The position numbers and the translations under genes were made by a program. Shown piece by piece: positions 42,430 through 51,088 of a stretch of 64,000 nt of DNA. Each line of letters starts with the position of its first letter. Positions within the stretch are counted from its first letter, which is position 1. The stretch comes from Cyclobacteriaceae bacterium. GTDB lineage: Bacteria; Bacteroidota; Bacteroidia; Cytophagales; Cyclobacteriaceae. The DNA is taken from NCBI GenBank assembly GCA_022841475.1, contig JALHRJ010000001.1:144362-208361 (forward strand), given 5' to 3'. The notes beneath the pieces are model-generated. The model was not told where the DNA came from and did no database searches. It worked only from the letters and a program-made list of their open reading frames with translations.

Positions 42430-43596
42430 TCAAAATGATTTCTTAATCATTTTACTGAACTCAGGATCTGACGGGCGCAAAAAGTCCTCCGATAAAATAT
42501 CACCTACTTCGTTAATCAATATATATCGAGGGATTGTGATTGGCCCGCTATTAAAAATTGACTTTTGAATAGCCTCTACCATTTGTTTATTTGCCCTAAC
42601 ATGATATCCTTTAAGACCTAGTTTGTTGATATCGCTCTCCCATTTTTTCTTATCCACATCTTTATCAATGCTGAGGTAAACAAGGCTAATATTATTAACA
42701 TCCATCAGCGAATAGTAGGCGGAATCGTAACTCCTGAACTCTTTTTTACAAGGCGCACACCACGTTGCCCACATATCGACAAGAACACGCTTTCCTAAAA
42801 AATTAGTTTTTATAAAACTATCAAGGTCACCCTCTTTGGCATCTAATTTAATACTCTCATACATTACTTTCGGTCTATTCCGCGCTTCATATTCCTTCTC
42901 ATTAAAAAAGAATATGTCATTATCAATCTTTGGATTATACTCAAATGTCTCTGTGGTTTGCCTATAAATGAGATTATCAAGATCGTATGTCTCTAAAAGA
43001 AAAGGGTGAGATAGAAGGTTAGTTTCTTTATAAACACTATAGTACGTTATCCTATCCGGCCAATCTTTGTTTTTATACGCATCCAACAAATGCGTTTTCG
43101 TGTTAAAAAAGAAAAATTCAGTTTTGCCATTGTCCGTTTTACTGATTACATCATATTCCCCGCCTTTGAATTTATCCTTGCCGAAATAATTCAATTTATC
43201 CTTTTCATACCATTTTAGTAAATCACTGGCAAGGCATATACTTACCTGAATTCGGTCTGAACCTTTCTGTATTATACTACCCATTGCCATAACTGATCCC
43301 TTTTCATTATAATAAAACTCATTGCTCCAATTTCCCTTATCATCGTAAGAGATAAATCTTTTATAAAAAGGCTCTCTCAGTATAGTTTGAGTCATTATCG
43401 CTTTGGAACTGTCTGGATTGTCAGATAGTTTTCGCTTAAACCAATTGAATGATACTTCTTTTGACGCATTAATTTGGGCCACTTTATCGCGACCGCCAAT
43501 CACTTCAAAATAGTTTTCAATTACCGGCTCAAGAGACTGTGATTGCCCATAGAAAGCCATGCACAAAATTAGAGTACATGCAATTAGGTTCTTCAT
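42430..43596 (-). CDS. Secreted protein fused to a TlpA-like thioredoxin domain
   Basis: This 388-residue protein has a signal peptide (LIACTLILCMAFYGQS), an N-terminal domain of about 240 residues related to its neighbours (VIENYFEVIGGRDKV), and a C-terminal thioredoxin domain (about 260-388) with the active site WATWCAPCKKE and cis-Pro ITIPRYILI. It should form or break disulfides in the periplasm, possibly in client proteins bound by the N-terminal half. Its two minus-strand neighbours share the N-terminal domain: the copy after it is frameshifted, the one before it intact. Confidence 0.82.
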   Translation of the reverse strand: MKNLIACTLILCMAFYGQSQSLEPVIENYFEVIGGRDKVAQINASKEVSFNWFKRKLSDNPDSSKAIMTQTILREPFYKRFISYDDKGNWSNEFYYNEKGSVMAMGSIIQKGSDRIQVSICLASDLLKWYEKDKLNYFGKDKFKGGEYDVISKTDNGKTEFFFFNTKTHLLDAYKNKDWPDRITYYSVYKETNLLSHPFLLETYDLDNLIYRQTTETFEYNPKIDNDIFFFNEKEYEARNRPKVMYESIKLDAKEGDLDSFIKTNFLGKRVLVDMWATWCAPCKKEFRSYDSAYYSLMDVNNISLVYLSIDKDVDKKKWESDINKLGLKGYHVRANKQMVEAIQKSIFNSGPITIPRYILINEVGDILSEDFLRPSDPEFSKMIKKSF

Positions 43597-43677
43597 AAGA
43601 AATCCATTCCCTTTGATTTGAGTACAGTTTAGAAATATTTATACAGTTTTACGATCTGGAGAGATTATCCCGATACT

Positions 43678-44427
43678 CTAAAAGGAAAATTCGCTATCAG
43701 GAATACTTGGATTAAACTCAATTTTTTTTATAAAGGACTCAACCTCGAGCTTGCCATTAACAAATCCTCGCTTTCTAAAAGGAACAATATATCCATTAAT
43801 ATTCCTATAATCACTAAAGTATGTGAGTGTTTTTCCATCGAACATAGATACCATATACAATAGATTGTCATCATTGTGAATATAAAATAATCGCTCGAGT
43901 CCCATTCGCATAACGCTAAATACAGAGCAGTCTCTGCTGTCAACTATTTCGTTTCGAATATACTTAACCTTCTCTGCATTCAGTACAATCCATGGTTCAC
44001 CCAAATGAAAACTTCTGCTTTTGTATTCATCGATAATGTATTCTGGCGCGCTGGTCTCATGACCTCCTTCGAAAATTTCCTTCAATTCCTTTCCATTGTA
44101 AATTAACTTGTATTTACCATTGCTCAAACTGGATATCTCCAGTTTAAAGTATCCAGGTGTTCTACTAATTGCTCGTGTGTGGTTTTTCGAACTAATTGGA
44201 GGTAGAATTAAATCGCCTACTGCTGATTCTATGTACTCACTTTCGGATTCAACAATAAGACTTGATAACCCTTTCCATTGCCGTTCACCCCCAACAGCTT
44301 CCAGATAATGATTTATAGTTCTTTTTTGAGCTTGACAGAAAGAGCAAGACACAAAAAATAAAAAGATAACACTGGTGTTTTTAACCCTCATAAAGTAATT
44401 TACGAAAAATGCAGAAATAAAACTCAA
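43678..44427 (-). CDS. Secreted protein of the Y-x-E-A-V-G-G family
   Basis: This 249-residue protein has an N-terminal signal sequence (SVIFLFFVSCSFCQAQ; the most likely start is the Met at residue 13, position 44391). The mature part starts TINHYLEAVGGERQWKGL, has GGHETSAPEYIIDEY, HLGEPWIVLNAEKV and a beta-rich rest ending PDSEFSF. It matches the N-terminal domain of the thioredoxin-fused neighbour and the frameshifted gene. Possibly an outer-membrane lipoprotein-sorting-like fold; function unknown. Confidence 0.75.
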   Translation of the reverse strand: MSFISAFFVNYFMRVKNTSVIFLFFVSCSFCQAQKRTINHYLEAVGGERQWKGLSSLIVESESEYIESAVGDLILPPISSKNHTRAISRTPGYFKLEISSLSNGKYKLIYNGKELKEIFEGGHETSAPEYIIDEYKSRSFHLGEPWIVLNAEKVKYIRNEIVDSRDCSVFSVMRMGLERLFYIHNDDNLLYMVSMFDGKTLTYFSDYRNINGYIVPFRKRGFVNGKLEVESFIKKIEFNPSIPDSEFSF

Positions 44428-44497
44428 TCCTTAAGTTCTGAGCATATTTATTAGCACATTGTAGAGGACTGTTAGCTACGATTATCACTTTACATAA

Positions 44498-44914
44498 CTA
44501 ATCTAAGTATTTCTGAATGATTGGAGACAATTCGTTGTAGACATAAGTCTGTGCTCGTTCATCCAGATAACCACCAGATGATATTTTTCTTATAATACCA
44601 TAATAATCATAGTTGTTGGCCAGCCGAATATATCCACACACTATGATTTTTGCGATAGTAGATCAAAAGTTAACAACTACAACTTTACCTTTTAAATTAT
44701 CCGGTGAAATTGGTTCTCCTGTAGTAGACTTGACGTAAGTCAGGAGCTCCGCAGCCCAATAGGCTTTTCTTAACCGTTTTATTGCGCTCCGGAAATTCTA
44801 CTCCTGAATTCTCGAGTTACCCAGACGTGCAAATCCATCAATAAAGCATCCCTGAGAAATCGCGGATGCTAAAGGGTAAAAAACTAATAGAATCAGAAAA
44901 CAATAACTATTCAT
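44498..44914 (-). pseudogene. Decayed TlpA-like redoxin gene
   Basis: From an ATG at 44912-44914 the minus strand codes for a signal peptide (CFLILLVFYPLASAISQ) and ends at a TAG after about 37 codons. Beyond it, in shifted frames, are traces of a redoxin: CGAPDLRQV, then STTGEPISPDNLKGKVVVVNF (core LKGKVVVVNF), where TGA stands at the place of the usual Trp of NFW. A final open piece (KISSGGYLDERAQTYVYNEL) runs to a TAG at 44498. At least two frame changes and two stops are present. It belongs with the thioredoxin-type cluster next to it. Confidence 0.65.
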
Positions 44915-44936
44915 TCCTCGTATTTACTTTTTAGAA

Positions 44937-45232
44937 TTATCCCCTCTTAACAACAGTAGCACTTGCCTGAGCAGTCGGCAACACAACCAAATCAGCAATC
45001 ACTACGTGAGGTGGCCGGGTGAGTGCAATCAAAATCAGATCGGCAATATCGTTTCCTACTAAAGGATGAAATCCTTTGTACACATTTTTAGAACGCTCTC
45101 CCTTTAAAGCGCACCAACGAAAACTCTGTTTCCACCAAAACGGGATGAATGGCTGTTACCTTAATACTGTGTGCGTTCAAATCAATGCGCATGCCTTTGG
45201 TGAGCACGTTCACCGCAAATTTGCATTGCACT
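44937..45232 (-). pseudogene. Truncated second copy of the SDR gene at 46501-47259
   Basis: This segment matches the last 95 or so codons of the intact SDR gene closely (for example acttgcctgagcagtcggca and gcacaccgtgtgag-type stretches), down to its final TAA. The homology begins right after the active-site Tyr region. The copy has a 5-base deletion (GGGGATGAAGAG became GGGAGAG) and a one-base loss near its start, and it has no start codon. The N-terminal two thirds are gone, and the ATPase gene lies in their place. Confidence 0.85.
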
Positions 45233-45263
45233 ATTTAATTTTTTCCTTTTAGTAAGCAGGTTG

Positions 45264-46403
45264 CTATTTCTTCAGCACAAATTCTTCAAAATTTGAAGTG
45301 CTTATTACTTTAAAAGCAGCTGTCGGGTAGGCTTCTCTCCAGGCCTTGGGTGGCTTTTGCTTCTCTTCGGTTATTTTAAATTCGTAGCCAAAGAGGTTGC
45401 CTTCGCGTTCTTCTACCCAATCAATCTCCTGCCTGTCGTGTGTACGCCAAAAATAATTATTCGTAACAATACCTTTGTAATGCTGAACCTTTAATCGTTC
45501 GGAGGCCATGTAGTTTTCCCACAGCATCCCCCGGTCATCACGATTATGCAGGGGTTGAAAGTTGGCGATAATTGCGTTTCGTACACCATTATCAAAAAAA
45601 TACCAACGCTTGGTTTTTACAATCTCTTTACGCAGATTTTTACTATAGCCTGATATTCTAAACAAGACAAACACTTTTGTAAGGAGATCCAGGTAACGCT
45701 CAACGGTGTTCTTGCTCATCTGCAGATTCCTGCCTAACTCTTCCAATGATACTTCTTTTCCAACCTGCCAGGCAATTAGTTTTAGTAGACTGAAAATCTT
45801 GTCTGAGTTGCGTAAATTTTCTAATGCCAGAATATCTTTATATAGGTAGGAATTAACAAGTTCACGCAAGTATTCCTGTTTCTTTATGTGCGTTTTTATC
45901 GAGCTTAGTTCTGGGTAACATCCATATATCAATTTATCAGGTAGTGTCTGCTGTCTCAGCATCCTATCTTCCTGCTCTGCATACTCCAGTTGTGCTATGG
46001 GAAACAACCAAAACTCTTGTTTGCGCCCGGTCAGTGGCTCACCCAATTTGTTGCTTAAATCGAACATGGAAGAACACGTAGCTAAAATGCAAATACCTTT
46101 TAGGCTATCCACCAGTAGCTTTAACACCAATCCTACCTCGGGTATCTTTTGGGCTTCATCAATAATAAGATATTTATAGCCTGCCGTGATTGACTCGTAA
46201 TTGGCCACATTACGTTGTGCCAGTTGTTGTTGCACCACCATGTCTTCTCCATTCAACAAAAGACATTGCTCTTTGCCTAACCGAGTTATAAGTTGATGTA
46301 CCAGAAAGGTTTTTCCCGTGCGCCTGGCTCCCAGTAGTACAATAACCTTACCTGGCGCCCACGCTTTAGCAATGCGATTCAATAAAATACGTGTAATAGC
46401 CAT
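45264..46403 (-). CDS. AAA ATPase with DUF4143 C-terminus
   Basis: This 379-residue protein has Walker A (GARRTGKT, about 25-32), Walker B (YLIIDEAQ, about 80) and a C-terminal DUF4143/nuclease-like region (FWRTHDRQEIDWVEEREGNLFGYEFK: HDRQEIDWV, YEFK), similar to the E-x-D-x-E-x-K arrangement of restriction-like folds. A winged-helix segment (SLEELGRNLQMSKNTVERYLDLL; core NLQMSKNTVERYL) lies between. This family occurs in many mobile and accessory contexts; its function is not known. It lies between an intact and a truncated SDR copy, which suggests it came in by insertion or rearrangement. Confidence 0.88.
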   Translation of the reverse strand: MAITRILLNRIAKAWAPGKVIVLLGARRTGKTFLVHQLITRLGKEQCLLLNGEDMVVQQQLAQRNVANYESITAGYKYLIIDEAQKIPEVGLVLKLLVDSLKGICILATCSSMFDLSNKLGEPLTGRKQEFWLFPIAQLEYAEQEDRMLRQQTLPDKLIYGCYPELSSIKTHIKKQEYLRELVNSYLYKDILALENLRNSDKIFSLLKLIAWQVGKEVSLEELGRNLQMSKNTVERYLDLLTKVFVLFRISGYSKNLRKEIVKTKRWYFFDNGVRNAIIANFQPLHNRDDRGMLWENYMASERLKVQHYKGIVTNNYFWRTHDRQEIDWVEEREGNLFGYEFKITEEKQKPPKAWREAYPTAAFKVISTSNFEEFVLKK

Positions 46404-46432
46404 CGCAAATCTTCAAAGGCTTAAATGTAGTA

Positions 46433-46492
46433 AAATTCCGTCAACTAATTGACGGAATTTACATTAATTCAGTCAATCAACTGACAGAATTA
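46433..46492. promoter_or_regulatory. Tandem inverted repeats upstream of the ATPase gene
   Basis: aaattccgtcaa (46433-46444) and ttgacggaattt (46449-46460) are a perfect 12-base pair with loop ctaa. A second imperfect copy, taattcagtca (46465-46475) and tgacagaatta (46482-46492), follows with its centre 32 bases away, about three helical turns. The consensus is AATTCxGTCA...TGACxGAATT. It starts 30 bases before the ATPase ATG, where an operator would sit; terminator use after the SDR gene is less likely because there is no GC stem. Confidence 0.55.
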
Positions 46493-46500
46493 AAATCATT

Positions 46501-47259
46501 TTAATTCCGCCTCACCACCGTAGCACTTGCCTGAGCAGTCGGCAACACAACCAAATCAGCAATCACCACGTGAGGTGGTCGTGTGAGTGCAAACAAAATC
46601 AAGTCAGCAATATCATTTGCTTGTAATGGCTCAAATCCTTTGTACACATTTTTAGAACGCTCTTCATCCCCTTTAAAGCGCACCAACGAAAACTCTGTTT
46701 CTACTAACCCCGGATGAATGGCCGTAACTTTTATACTGTGTGCATTCAAATCTATGCGCATGCCTTTGGTCAACGCGTCCACCGCAAACTTGCTGGCACA
46801 GTACACATTGCCGTTGCCATATACTTCTTTGCCGGCTATTGAACCAATATTGATAATATGACCAGCATTGCGTTGCACCATTACCGGCATCACCGCTTTG
46901 GTAACATATAAAAGTCCTTTCACATTAATATCCATCATCGCATCCCAGTCATCAACACTACCCGTTTGGATGGGGTCAAGACCGTGCGCATTGCCTGCAT
47001 TGTTGATCAGCACATCAATTTGTTTCCATGCCGGTGGCAACGATTCAATACTTGCCGCTACTTCTTTTTGATTTCGCACTTCGAAAGAAAGTGTTGTTAC
47101 CTCTGTCTGTGTTTTTAATTCCTCAGCCAATGTTTGAAGACGTTCTTTTCTTCGTCCGCAAAGAATGAGTTTAAAGTTGTTGGCTGCCAATAACCGGGCT
47201 GTTGCTTCGCCAATACCCGAGGTAGCACCGGTGATGAGAACGATACGCTGATGAGCCAT
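46501..47259 (-). CDS. Short-chain dehydrogenase (YdfG-like)
   Basis: This 252-residue classical SDR has TGATSGIG (cofactor), NNAGNAHG, NIGSIAG (Ser), YCASK (Tyr-x3-Lys) and a C-terminal part ending VVLPTAQASATVVRR. It resembles YdfG-type 3-hydroxy acid dehydrogenases that use NADP. A damaged copy of its last third lies at 44937-45232. The gene is complete and likely expressed, with porT 24 bases upstream on the same strand. Confidence 0.9.
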   Translation of the reverse strand: MAHQRIVLITGATSGIGEATARLLAANNFKLILCGRRKERLQTLAEELKTQTEVTTLSFEVRNQKEVAASIESLPPAWKQIDVLINNAGNAHGLDPIQTGSVDDWDAMMDINVKGLLYVTKAVMPVMVQRNAGHIINIGSIAGKEVYGNGNVYCASKFAVDALTKGMRIDLNAHSIKVTAIHPGLVETEFSLVRFKGDEERSKNVYKGFEPLQANDIADLILFALTRPPHVVIADLVVLPTAQASATVVRRN

Positions 47260-47283
47260 ATTTCGAAACGTGTAATTAACCTA

Positions 47284-48021
47284 TTACTGGAAAATGAAAT
47301 ACACAGCTATTGTGTTAGTATTTAGCCGTTGTATCGGATCACTATAAATACTGGAATCGGTGCCCAGCATGTTGGAAATTCCACGGGCAAAACGAATCTC
47401 CTGAGAAAATTTGAAAAGAGGAAAATAAAAATCAAAGCCCAGACCTGCTTCTAATTGCAAGTTGTTCTTACGAATATCCAGTGTGGCCGAGGAAGCCTGA
47501 ATATCGTTTTTACCAGAAAGCTCAAAGCCAGGTGTAACGCCACCAATCATATACATGCGCACATTACCTCTGCGCATTGATTTATACTTAAGTAGTATGG
47601 GAAATTCTACGTGTGTTGTTTCTACAAACTGCAATTGCGTTGTTTCATCCGTGTAGGTGTAACGAAGTTTATGGGTATAAAAACCTGCCTTGGGCATGAG
47701 TCGTAAATCCAAAAATTCATTGATTCGATAGTTCACTAAAAAACCTAGCGAAAAGCCGGGTGAAAATTCCGGCATCACAGAATGCACGGTATCAAACGGT
47801 GCGGTAACAAACTGATCGGAATACGTAACCTGATAGGCTGTGGTATGCAGACCGATCATAAAGCCATAACTAATGAGTCGTTCATCATAGTTAGGATTGT
47901 TTTGGCGTGCCCACTTGAAGATCTGACCCTGAGAAACCACAGGAGCCAACCCCAAACAAAACAACAGGATTATTTTATTCCTGTGTAAAGCGAACTGACT
48001 CCAAAGGTTAGTGACTTGCAT
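47284..48021 (-). CDS. porT: Type IX secretion outer-membrane protein PorT
   Basis: This 245-residue protein has a signal sequence (IILLFCLGLAPVVSQGQ) and an all-beta mature part (alternating aromatic strands such as FGFLVNYRINEFLDLRLMPKAGFYTH; core LDLRLMPKAGFYTH) ending in an aromatic residue of a beta barrel (VYFIFQ). Family PorT is needed for secretion by the type IX system of Bacteroidota. The position just after ubiE is also typical. The ATG chosen overlaps ubiE by 52 bases; the hydrophobic signal begins about 13 residues in, and no better start was found. Confidence 0.85.
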   Translation of the reverse strand: MQVTNLWSQFALHRNKIILLFCLGLAPVVSQGQIFKWARQNNPNYDERLISYGFMIGLHTTAYQVTYSDQFVTAPFDTVHSVMPEFSPGFSLGFLVNYRINEFLDLRLMPKAGFYTHKLRYTYTDETTQLQFVETTHVEFPILLKYKSMRRGNVRMYMIGGVTPGFELSGKNDIQASSATLDIRKNNLQLEAGLGFDFYFPLFKFSQEIRFARGISNMLGTDSSIYSDPIQRLNTNTIAVYFIFQ

Positions 48022-48692
48022 GAAGTTTGGTTAAATCCTAAACGGTCAAGAATTTTAGTGAACTCTTCACCATCCGGGAAAGCTTGCACGGACTCTGGCA
48101 AATAAGTGTAGGCAGCCGGATCACGTGAAATCAATCGTCCTATTTTAGGCAAAATGAAATTAAAATAAAAGTTATACAGTTGCTTAAATGGAAACATCCT
48201 GGGTTTTGAAAATTCAAGTACCACCATTCTTCCTCCCGGTTTCAACACCCTGAGCATCTCGGCAAGTCCCTTTTCAAGATTTTCAAAGTTTCGCACCCCA
48301 AAGGCAACGATCACGGCATCGAATTTATTTTCCTCAAAGGGCAAATTTTCTGAGTCGCCCAGTCGAAGATCGATTTTATGATCGTAGCCACGATCTTTCA
48401 TTTTCTTGCGGCCCACCTCCAGCATCCCAGCAGATATATCAACTCCAATAACCTGATCGGGATTAAGCTTTAAGGTTTCCACGGCAAAATCACCGGTGCC
48501 TGTGGCGACATCCAAAATCAATTTAGGTTTGCCATCGGCCAATAGTTTGACAGCCTTCTTGCGCCACCGGATATCTATGCCTAAACTCAAAAAATGGTTG
48601 AGAAAATCATAGTTTCCACTGATGGAATCAAACATGCGGGCTACCTGCTGCTTTTTTCCGGAATCATCTTCTTTATAGGGAACGACTGTCAA
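47970..48692 (-). CDS. ubiE: Demethylmenaquinone/ubiquinone methyltransferase
   Basis: This 240-residue SAM-dependent methyltransferase has motif I LDVATGTGDFA (about 62-72), VIGVDISAGMLEVG and LRLGDSENLPFEE, then VIVAFGVRNFEN, all diagnostic for UbiE/MenG. It adds the last methyl group in menaquinone synthesis, the quinone expected in this group. The end overlaps porT. Confidence 0.95.
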   Translation of the reverse strand: MTVVPYKEDDSGKKQQVARMFDSISGNYDFLNHFLSLGIDIRWRKKAVKLLADGKPKLILDVATGTGDFAVETLKLNPDQVIGVDISAGMLEVGRKKMKDRGYDHKIDLRLGDSENLPFEENKFDAVIVAFGVRNFENLEKGLAEMLRVLKPGGRMVVLEFSKPRMFPFKQLYNFYFNFILPKIGRLISRDPAAYTYLPESVQAFPDGEEFTKILDRLGFNQTSCKSLTFGVSSLYTGIK

Positions 48693-48761
48693 AACGAGGT
48701 AATTAGTTTAAAGAAGTACAAAAGTACTATTAAAACAAGACAGGTTGCGAATGGTTTCTGA

Positions 48762-50759
48762 TTACTTGGCCAATACTTTAAACTCAACCCTGCGGTTTAT
48801 TTCGCGGCCACCCGTTTCATCGTCATTGGATACAAGGGGGCGTTCCTCGCCATACCCTACCGACTTGATTCTGCGACCTGAAACTCCGTTGGATGACAGG
48901 TAAGACTTAACCGCATCCGCGCGTTGTTGAGAAAGTTTTTTATTGAATGTATCACTGCCCACATCATCAGTATGACCACCGATTTCTACCTGCATCGATT
49001 GATTTTGCTTCATCATGGTCAGCATCATATTCAATTCTTCGAATGAAGCTTCCTGTAAAGTTGCTTTGCCAAAATCGAAGAAAACATGACGCAGTGCAGA
49101 AATCTCACCTACCGCCACTTTGCGAAGCAAAACTTTGCGGGTTACTGTCTGGGGCTCTTCGGTAGCGCGACCCAACGAAACTTTTATATTTTCAAAAATG
49201 TATCCATCCATTTCAATAGAAACGGTATACTCTTTTGGAACGGTAGCCATGATACCAAACTCAAATAAACCGGTACCCAATCCGGCAGAGCCTATCACTG
49301 TGTTATCCTTTCCACGCATGCGTGCTGTCGCTGCCACTGGTTGCTTCGTCTCTGCATCCACAACCTCTAACATAAACTTAATGGGTTGAATGCCTTTTTT
49401 CTCTGGCGCTTTTGCAACCTCAGGTTCCTTCTTTTCATCGGTGATCAGATAGATGTCAGAATATCCAAAACCATCATCTCGCACGGAAGAGTAATAAAAG
49501 CGATTGGGCTTGCCTGTGCCTACGATAAAAACGTCATCATTAGGTGTATTGATCGGATAGCCGAGATTTTCGGGTTCCGTCCATTCTCTTTTTTCAAAAT
49601 TGATCAGGGTCGATTTAAACATATCGAACCCGCCCATTCCTTTTCTTCCTCTTGAGCTGAAGTAAAGCGTCTTGCCATCGGGATCAATATAAGGCGCATC
49701 CTCATCGTATTCGGTATTAATGGCCGGCCCAAGATTTTTTACAATTGTCCACGCACCTTTTTTATCCTTTTTGCAAGAATAAATATCAAGCCCACCTATT
49801 CCTCCGGGTCGTTCGCTGGCAAAGTAGATGGTTGACTCATCTGCAGTAATCGTAATGGAGGATTCATAGAATGAAGAGTTAACCACACCGGGCAATGCCA
49901 CGGGCTTGGTCCAGGTACCATTGGGCTGCCTAGTACTTGAAAAAATATCGCCACTGCCTACGCCATCTTTATAAATGAAAAGAGTGTTACCGCTAGGCGA
50001 TATTGCAATGTTTGATTCATTAAACCGGGAATTAACCGAGGCACCTAAATTCGTTGCCGGTTGCCACGCATCGCCTGCTTTTTTGCTGATAAAAATATCT
50101 TCAAATGGTTTGTTATCATCGCCCACATTTTCATTCAGGTTTCCATCTCTTCTTCGGGTTGTGAATATTAATTCTGTTTCATCCGCATTGACAACAGGTG
50201 CATAATCATCAAATTCAGAATTAATTTCCGGCCCGAGGTTGGTGATTGAAAATGGTTGTGGACTAGCAACCAGTTCTTTGCCATTTGCACATTCCTCTAA
50301 TCTTCGCGAAACTTCCTTGGCATCTACTTTATCCTTGCCTTTATAATCCGGACTTCTATCTAACTTAAGTTTATAACGTGTGAAGTAGTCGATGGCTTTG
50401 TCAAACTGAAGTCCATACTGATAACTGCGGGCTATCTGATATTCAAGATCATAGCGGAAGTTTGCGTTTTTGCGATAAACACGCATCAGGTATTTTACTG
50501 CCAACTCACGCTGAATGGTACTTAGATGCATCAAACCCGCATCCATGTTTGCCTTCAGATTAGTCGTATCATAATCGGCCGCGATCACCATCAATTCCCG
50601 CGCATCATCAATGGCTTTAGTACCGGCCATGATCTCGGTGGCCATTTCAAAATATTGACGTGCTTGTACTTTGTCTTGTTGTTGAGCCCATGTAGGGATG
50701 GCTGCAAGAATGAAAGCTAAAAAAATAAGACCGCTGCGAAACCGCTGCATGTGATTCAA
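48762..50759 (-). CDS. PorE-like TPR/PD40/CRD/OmpA protein
   Basis: This 665-residue protein has a signal peptide (LIFLAFILAAIPTWAQ), a TPR-like helical part (about 30-155; ANMDAGLMHLSTI, EYQIARSYQYGLQFDKAIDYF in core form), a PD40 propeller (about 190-430; FTTRRRDGN, YFASERPGGIGGLDIYS in core form), a carboxypeptidase-regulatory domain (about 460-545) and an OmpA domain (about 560-665; IGGHTDDVGS, NKKLSQQRA, NRRVEF). That order is the one described for PorE, an outer-membrane, peptidoglycan-binding component of type IX secretion. The locus near porT supports it, but several paralogues share the order. I leave the symbol open. Confidence 0.78.
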   Translation of the reverse strand: MNHMQRFRSGLIFLAFILAAIPTWAQQQDKVQARQYFEMATEIMAGTKAIDDARELMVIAADYDTTNLKANMDAGLMHLSTIQRELAVKYLMRVYRKNANFRYDLEYQIARSYQYGLQFDKAIDYFTRYKLKLDRSPDYKGKDKVDAKEVSRRLEECANGKELVASPQPFSITNLGPEINSEFDDYAPVVNADETELIFTTRRRDGNLNENVGDDNKPFEDIFISKKAGDAWQPATNLGASVNSRFNESNIAISPSGNTLFIYKDGVGSGDIFSSTRQPNGTWTKPVALPGVVNSSFYESSITITADESTIYFASERPGGIGGLDIYSCKKDKKGAWTIVKNLGPAINTEYDEDAPYIDPDGKTLYFSSRGRKGMGGFDMFKSTLINFEKREWTEPENLGYPINTPNDDVFIVGTGKPNRFYYSSVRDDGFGYSDIYLITDEKKEPEVAKAPEKKGIQPIKFMLEVVDAETKQPVAATARMRGKDNTVIGSAGLGTGLFEFGIMATVPKEYTVSIEMDGYIFENIKVSLGRATEEPQTVTRKVLLRKVAVGEISALRHVFFDFGKATLQEASFEELNMMLTMMKQNQSMQVEIGGHTDDVGSDTFNKKLSQQRADAVKSYLSSNGVSGRRIKSVGYGEERPLVSNDDETGGREINRRVEFKVLAK

Positions 50760-51073
50760 AAATTAGATTGCCGCCACTAAAAAACAGTATTCCTTCAAGG
50801 TACGGGCAAGTTACTAAAAACTATACGTACCAAAATTTACAAATTCAGCGAATAAAGTACAAGGAAATTACATTTATAACTGATGTGGGGCAATTCGATA
50901 TACTGTCCGTTTGAGGCCCTGTCTGCCGAATCCTCCAGTTGGCGGATCAGGCAGGGAAAAACTGATCTGACCAAATCCAAATAGCCTTCGACCCCGATAA
51001 ATCGGGAGGCTGACACGTGCTTCAATTGTTTTGCGTAACATCTCATTCCTAAGTTACTTTACAAACATTTAAT
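50760..51073. other. Intergenic with two hairpins
   Basis: This 314-base spacer, divergent between the PorE-like gene and engB, holds a 40-base imperfect hairpin (ccctgtctg 50917-50925, atcctcca 50930-50937, tggcggat 50940-50947, caggcaggg 50948-50956) and a smaller perfect one (cccgat aa atcggg, 50993-51006). They may be REP-like elements or lie in a leader. No gene was found here. Confidence 0.5.
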
Positions 51074-51088
51074 GTGACCTTTGAACCC

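Noticed and set aside
44108..44308. Plus-strand frame of 66 codons
   Set aside because: It is the opposite strand of the secreted-protein gene at 43678-44427, with no own features.
50837..51046. Short minus-strand frame of 69 codons before engB
   Set aside because: It runs through the two hairpins, has no family resemblance and no plausible start context.
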